Part shown: piece after piece, positions 13,802 through 17,117 of the stretch | How the letters are laid out: the number at the start of each line of letters is the position of its first letter | Numbering within the stretch: position 1 is the stretch's first letter | DNA from: Ktedonobacteraceae bacterium | GTDB lineage: Bacteria; Chloroflexota; Ktedonobacteria; Ktedonobacterales; Ktedonobacteraceae | NCBI GenBank assembly: GCA_014896635.1 | Contig: JADBKA010000099.1 | Coordinates: forward strand, 1 to 17,117 | Direction of reading: 5' to 3' | Length of the DNA stretch: 17,117 nucleotides | Notes under the pieces: model-generated | Databases searched by the model: none | Seen by the model: only the letters and a program-made list of their open reading frames with translations | What the model was told of the DNA's origin: nothing | Made by a program: the position numbers and the translations under genes

Positions 13802-14980
13802 TCAGGCAAGATCATGTGAAAGAGAGAGCTGGACAGGCTGGCGTAGCGTGCGCAATGCCTTGACCTCAATCTGCCGGATACGCTCCCGCGTCAGTTTAAA
13901 ATACGCGCTGAGTTCTTCGAGAGTGCGGCAGTAGCCATCCTGAAGACCATAGCGCATTTCGATGATCTGCCGATCTCGCGGGTTCAAGGTATCCAGTACC
14001 CGCGCAATCTGCTCCTGGAGCACCTGGTGTGCCACCGCATCGGCTGGCGCCACAGCACTGGCATCTTCCAGGATATCCGCCAGGTGATACTGCTCTTCAT
14101 CCCCCATCGGAGCATCCAGCGAAACAGGTATCTCGGCCAGACATCTCAACTCGACAACACGTTCCTTCGAGAGATGAGCCGCCTGCGCGATTTCTTCCGG
14201 CCAGGGATCACGGCCCAGCGCCTGGTAGAGGTCGCGCGCAATACGCTTGATCTTGTAGATCAGTTCAACTACGTGTACGGGGATATGAATAGTGCGTGCA
14301 TGTTCTGCTAACGCCCGGCTGATGGCCTGGCGAATCCACCACGTCGCATACGTACTGAAACGAAAACCGCGCGCAGGATCGAATTTCTGTACCGCCCGGA
14401 TCAAACCAAGATTCCCTTCCTGGATGAGGTCCAACAGTGAAACACCGTGATTTGTATAACGCTTGGCAATGCTCACCACCAGCCGCAAATTCGCCTCTAT
14501 CAGACGCTGGCGAGCTTCATGGTCCCCGGCTATCACGCACCAGGCCAGTTGCATCTCCTGCTCAGGCGTTAGCAGAGGGAAACGGCCAACTTCATACAGG
14601 TACTGCTTGATTGTACTGCTTGCATCCCCCTCGTCATTCTTTTTGTCTTCCTCTTCCCCCTCATCCAGATAGTCCTCTTCATCATCAAAGGCAAGAACGA
14701 CCTCGCTCTTCTGTCTGACACTGTCTATCAGATCTTCCGTCTCAATATGGTCATAACCCTCGGATTCGTCTAGCAAAGATGCATGATCGTGTTTTTCATC
14801 CCATAATGCTGAGCTATTCCCAGTCGTTCTTTTCCTGGTGAGAGTCTTCTTCTTCGACCTGTTGTCTGAACGACACACATCACAGTCTGTTTTCAGTGTG
14901 CGATGTTTACACAGTACAGATCGTTCCGTACCGGCATATCTTTTACCTGCTGTCTCCACCAATTCAACACTGGCTACCAT
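13802..14980 (-). CDS. Sigma-70 family RNA polymerase sigma factor (SigA/RpoD-like) with N-terminal Cys/His motif
   Basis: This sigma factor directs RNA polymerase to promoters. It has all core regions: 1.2 ([21 protein letters not shown], 121-141, shared family wording), 2.1-2.4 ([13 protein letters not shown] at 163-175, [33 protein letters not shown] at 207-220), region 3 (about 236-310) and region 4 ([16 protein letters not shown] 331-346, [19 protein letters not shown] 364-382). These fit group 1 or 2 sigma factors rather than ECF types. Instead of a normal region 1.1, the first 120 residues have Cys24-x-His26-x6-Cys33-x2-Cys36, a basic patch ([11 protein letters not shown]) and a very acidic stretch (99-119). 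In region 2.4, TIHIPVH replaces the usual TIRIPVH. ATG 14980 has TAAGGAG 8 nt upstream. With no region 1.1 and several small deviations, it is probably a group-2 alternative rather than the main housekeeping factor, but this is not certain. Confidence 0.92.
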   Translation of the reverse strand: MVASVELVETAGKRYAGTERSVLCKHRTLKTDCDVCRSDNRSKKKTLTRKRTTGNSSALWDEKHDHASLLDESEGYDHIETEDLIDSVRQKSEVVLAFDDEEDYLDEGEEEDKKNDEGDASSTIKQYLYEVGRFPLLTPEQEMQLAWCVIAGDHEARQRLIEANLRLVVSIAKRYTNHGVSLLDLIQEGNLGLIRAVQKFDPARGFRFSTYATWWIRQAISRALAEHARTIHIPVHVVELIYKIKRIARDLYQALGRDPWPEEIAQAAHLSKERVVELRCLAEIPVSLDAPMGDEEQYHLADILEDASAVAPADAVAHQVLQEQIARVLDTLNPRDRQIIEMRYGLQDGYCRTLEELSAYFKLTRERIRQIEVKALRTLRQPVQLSLSHDLA

Positions 14981-14988
14981 TATACCTA

Positions 14989-14995
14989 CTCCTTA
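14989..14995 (-). promoter_or_regulatory. Ribosome binding site of the sigma-factor gene
   Basis: TAAGGAG on the minus strand lies 8 nt before ATG 14980. It is the best Shine-Dalgarno match on this strand in the region and fixes the start so that the Cys/His motif is included in the protein. Confidence 0.8.
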
Positions 14996-15090
14996 CATAC
15001 CTCAATTCCCATTCCACTATCAGGTAACCGGAGACGAATATCGTTGAGTCGCCTCCTGCGGGGCAGAAGCGGTCTTTGCATTACGATGTC

Positions 15091-15105
15091 CAGAAAGATT
15101 TTCTG
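15091..15105. promoter_or_regulatory. 15-bp dyad in the sigma upstream region (candidate operator)
   Basis: CAGAAA (15091-15096) and TTTCTG (15100-15105) are exact inverted repeats around GAT. The site lies about 110 bp upstream of the sigma start, in the shared divergent region. It could bind a dimeric regulator; chance occurrence is possible for arms of six bases. Confidence 0.3.
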
Positions 15106-15459
15106 AACATATCCCCCCCATTTTCTTTCTGTGCAAGATATGTGCCAATATAGAGGTGCAGGGATGTACAGGAGGAGAAACTCACTCTTTATCGCTCAAT
15201 TCTGTCGATGAGAGACCAGATCACCAGGCTTTTTATGATCACCAACTTTCTTTGTTGCTCGAAACTTGCTTCTTAACACTGAAATTTTTTCCACTACCTG
15301 CGGATATTTCCCCATCTGAGCATGAAGAGCATGGCATGCCGCGAAAAGGTGGAAAAACTCCGTTTATTTGCACTGGATAGCCCGATCAAGACAGGAGCTG
15401 GCAGGACTCTCCACACGGCTTTTGCCGGACCATTAGCAAATTTCAGAGGCAAGAGAACT

Positions 15460-16641
15460 ATGCAGGATCATCCTCCTCTCAGGAATCCGTCTCAACAGAC
15501 AGTCCATCGTAAAGCCGTAGCAAGAGTAAAACGTTCCTCATCTGTACCACCGCGAGCGTCGGCCTCTCCGGCCAGGAGTGCCAGGGAGCGTTCTCGTCAT
15601 GCACGTCTTGCGGCAGAACTGTGCGAAACCGATATTACTCGTATCCCTACCACTCCATCAGCGATCTGGCAGTATGAAGCGCCTGGCTATGCAGCAGAGA
15701 GTAGCACGTCTTCGCTCTCGCTCTTCCAGACTGAAACTGCTGCTGCCGATTCTATTGATGAACTTGACACTATCCCGCCTCCAGCTCAGCAAGCTAATTC
15801 ACAGATGCCCGATATTACAGAAGTTGATACCGTACCCTCTCCACTGCGCGCATCGCCGGGACGTCCTGCTCTGGTCGATATCGCCGATCTATCGACACTG
15901 CCTTTCTCCCTCTTCCGCCCGGCCCGTACCCAGCTTTCGCCAGTCCACCCGGGCAACGCGCTTCCGCTCCCTGATTTTGCAGGGAATGAAAACGATGAAG
16001 AGAACAAAGAAGGCATCACCCCTGACTATAGGCGCGGTTTCGATCCTCTGGATCGCATCCGCTGGTGGCTACTTTACCCTGGCCGCATCGAATACCTGCT
16101 GTGGCTCTGCGGAACGACACTTCTGATCGGGCTGACCGTGCTGCTGCTGCTAACAACGTTGTTGAATACCGGCCTGCTGCGCCCAGGTACGGCGAGTTCT
16201 GCTCAGCCACTCAAGACAATGGGAAGTAGCGTTCTGCCATTCTGCGAAGATGCCTCTTATGACAAGAAAAAAGCAGGCGCACGTGGTGAGCAGGACTGCA
16301 TGATTGTCACGGTCATCTCGCCATCCGGCTTAAAACTGGTGATGATGAAGAATGGCCCTTTTGTGGCAGGAGAGAGTGTACAACTACACGGAGAAGGCTT
16401 TCACGCGCGGGGACGTATTCTGCTCACCCACGATCATGCCATCCCCTGTCAACCGGAATCTGTGCAGGCTGACGCTCAGGGTACGTTTACGCTTGCCCTC
16501 CAACTGAGTGGCCCCGGCTGGGAACCACAAAAACATGTGCTTACGGCTTATGATACCGTCAGCCAGCAGAGCATCTCCCTCTCCTTTACTTTGAGCGGGC
16601 AGGCATCTCTCACACGTCCCTCTCTCCCGGCTGCTCGCTGA
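15460..16641 (+). CDS. Single-TM protein with repeated cytoplasmic motifs and outer Ig-like domain
   Basis: No named family is recognised. From ATG 15460 (AGAGG about 10 nt upstream) the protein has 393 residues; an in-frame ATG at 15322 would add 46 with less support. The first ~205 residues are predicted disordered and cytoplasmic, with an Arg/Ser-rich start (20-50). They hold four short related motifs: DITRIP (58-63), ELDTIP (101-106), EVDTVP (121-126) and DLSTLP (143-148). RWWLLYPGRIEYLLW precedes one membrane helix (211-236). The outer part (240-393) has three cysteines (262, 280, 330) and a beta-rich domain (about 282-381) with GESVQLHGEGF, DAQGTFTLALQLSG and KHVLTAYDT, a pattern common in bacterial Ig-like domains of wall proteins. 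The topology suggests a link between an outside-facing domain and a cytoplasmic partner. It diverges from the sigma gene and overlaps the MOSC gene tail to tail by 32 bp. Confidence 0.75.
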   Translation: MQDHPPLRNPSQQTVHRKAVARVKRSSSVPPRASASPARSARERSRHARLAAELCETDITRIPTTPSAIWQYEAPGYAAESSTSSLSLFQTETAAADSIDELDTIPPPAQQANSQMPDITEVDTVPSPLRASPGRPALVDIADLSTLPFSLFRPARTQLSPVHPGNALPLPDFAGNENDEENKEGITPDYRRGFDPLDRIRWWLLYPGRIEYLLWLCGTTLLIGLTVLLLLTTLLNTGLLRPGTASSAQPLKTMGSSVLPFCEDASYDKKKAGARGEQDCMIVTVISPSGLKLVMMKNGPFVAGESVQLHGEGFHARGRILLTHDHAIPCQPESVQADAQGTFTLALQLSGPGWEPQKHVLTAYDTVSQQSISLSFTLSGQASLTRPSLPAAR

Positions 16642-17041
16642 CAATACTCAGAGTATCCCCCACACGAACATGCCCTTCCGTGAGAATCTCGGCGCCCAGC
16701 CACCTCCCACTGACCGAGGCGCAGACTGTGCGATGCACATCGACAGGCGAATCACATCCCAGGTCAGGCGGCGCAATCCCGCGCAGCAGCACATCGCCAA
16801 TACGAAAGAGTTGCCCGGCCAGCGATGGTAGCGCGCAATCACGCACAACGATATTGCGCCGCCCGCTCGCATCAGTGGCGCTCTCTGGCCTTGCTCGCTT
16901 TACCGCCTCAACGGCTTCCCACTCGACAAGCGTCACACTGTAACGCACTCTTTCCTGTACTGCCGCACCGCTCCGCCCATAAAAACGGTCACCTTCGATC
17001 CCTTTGCCGGGAACCAGGTGCGCCTGTGCTACGGAACGCAT
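16610..17041 (-). CDS. MOSC-domain protein, N-terminus apparently short
   Basis: MOSC domains (from molybdenum-cofactor sulfurase C-terminal) act in sulfur or oxygen transfer and binding of oxidised nitrogen compounds. The 143 residues show the family pattern: LVPGKGIEGDRFYGR (9-23), VTLVEWEAVEAV (36-47), RRNIVVRDCAL (61-71), LFRIGDVLLRG (78-88), a cysteine region (GCDSP, Cys96, the likely conserved Cys; Cys107) and WLGAEILTEGHVRVGDTLSI (114-133). The first ATG is at 17041. Family members usually have another ~15 residues and read GAPM at this point. Here Gly-Ala-Pro is present in frame just upstream of the ATG, but a TAG at 17060-17062 closes the frame and no start codon lies between. The N-terminus may be truncated or frameshifted. 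No clear Shine-Dalgarno sequence is seen; CCGGGAG is 5-6 nt upstream. Confidence 0.75.
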   Translation of the reverse strand: MRSVAQAHLVPGKGIEGDRFYGRSGAAVQERVRYSVTLVEWEAVEAVKRARPESATDASGRRNIVVRDCALPSLAGQLFRIGDVLLRGIAPPDLGCDSPVDVHRTVCASVSGRWLGAEILTEGHVRVGDTLSIVSEQPGERDV

Positions 17042-17059
17042 CGGCGCTCCCGGCTGATA

Positions 17060-17117
17060 CTACCTTGCGTTCAGATGGGCAAGATGCGCCAGCATCTTGC
17101 CAGTCCCGCCGGTGGCG
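17060..17117 (-). CDS. 3' end of an unidentified upstream gene (partial)
   Basis: On the minus strand an open frame enters from the right edge and ends at TAG 17060-17062. It reads ATGGTGKMLAHLAHLNAR in protein code, 19 nt... to the MOSC ATG only 18 bases intervene. The fragment is too short to name. It is either the C-terminus of a gene in operon with the MOSC gene or a disrupted N-terminus of the MOSC gene itself. Confidence 0.3.
   Translation of the reverse strand, partial: ATGGTGKMLAHLAHLNAR

Larger units (their letters stand above)
14981..15459. other. Divergent intergenic region between the sigma gene and the TM/Ig-like gene
   Basis: This 479-bp stretch separates divergent genes. It includes the sigma-gene Shine-Dalgarno sequence (14989-14995, minus strand), a 15-bp dyad at 15091-15105 and a run of seven C at 15113-15119. 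An open frame from ATG 15322 runs into the downstream gene, but its 46 extra codons show no motif and lack a ribosome site. I see no convincing -35/-10 pair for either gene and no RNA gene. Confidence 0.45.

Noticed and set aside
12082..14980. Sigma/anti-sigma pair
   Set aside because: The two-TM protein next to the sigma gene has no anti-sigma-like domain at its N-terminus, and a strong hairpin and a new promoter lie between the genes.
15322..15459. Longer N-terminus for the TM/Ig-like protein
   Set aside because: No ribosome site at 15322 or 15331 and no feature in the 46 extra residues; kept only as an alternative.
1..17117. Defence system, CRISPR, phage or transposon cargo
   Set aside because: No nuclease, transposase, integrase, direct-repeat array or toxin-antitoxin pair was recognised; the helicase is a repair-type XPB fragment and the ABC-F remnant is not mobile by itself.

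Overview
The window looks like chromosomal DNA from a monoderm, free-living bacterium, most likely a member of the Chloroflexota class Ktedonobacteria. This is inferred from several traits: moderate-to-high GC, long disordered Pro/Gln/Thr-rich extensions on otherwise conserved proteins, an XPB-type helicase, a MacAB/YknXYZ-like exporter without an obvious outer-membrane component, a SigA-like sigma factor with an acidic N-terminus, and Thr/Pro-stalk membrane proteins. No rRNA, tRNA, CRISPR array, transposase or phage gene was seen.

Layout. (1) Positions 1-676 hold the 3' end of an XPB-type helicase (+) and, facing it, an N-terminal remnant of an ABC-F ATPase (-) whose homology stops at the helicase stop codon. 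(2) Positions 1193-4645 hold a two-gene unit (+): murJ with a 243-residue N-terminal extension, then hom (homoserine dehydrogenase) 6 bp later. (3) Positions 4685-5680 hold an unrecognised 331-aa gene (-) with a low-complexity linker that contains a perfect palindrome. (4) Positions 6018-11937 hold a four-gene exporter operon (+): a membrane-fusion adaptor, one ATPase and two paralogous MacB/FtsX permeases, closed by a rho-independent terminator. (5) Positions 12004-12112 hold a cluster of G/C-rich palindromes in the convergent junction. (6) Positions 12082-13620 and 13802-14980 hold, on the minus strand, a Thr/Pro-stalk two-TM protein and a sigma-70 factor, each with its own signals. (7) Positions 15460-16641 (+) hold a one-TM protein with an Ig-like outer domain and four short repeats in its cytoplasmic tail. 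(8) Positions 16610-17041 (-) hold a MOSC-domain protein that overlaps the previous gene tail to tail, and behind it lies the 3' end of another gene.

How the genes fit together. The exporter genes form the clearest functional unit: the adaptor reaches outwards, the ATPase drives it, and two permeases could pair as a heterodimer. MurJ flips the peptidoglycan precursor lipid II, and hom supplies the Thr/Met/Ile branch; their pairing is positional only. The sigma factor lies among membrane proteins with disordered tails, but no anti-sigma factor is recognisable and no sensory circuit is demonstrated.

The most unusual items are: the covarying palindrome family at 12024-12102, whose second copy spans the stop codon of the adjacent gene; the Cys-x-His-x6-Cys-x2-Cys motif at the N-terminus of the sigma factor; the Cys-flanked Gly-rich tip in the adaptor hairpin; the four [DE]-x-x-T-x-P-type repeats in the 15460-16641 protein; and the W for R substitution in an otherwise conserved FtsX motif of the first permease.
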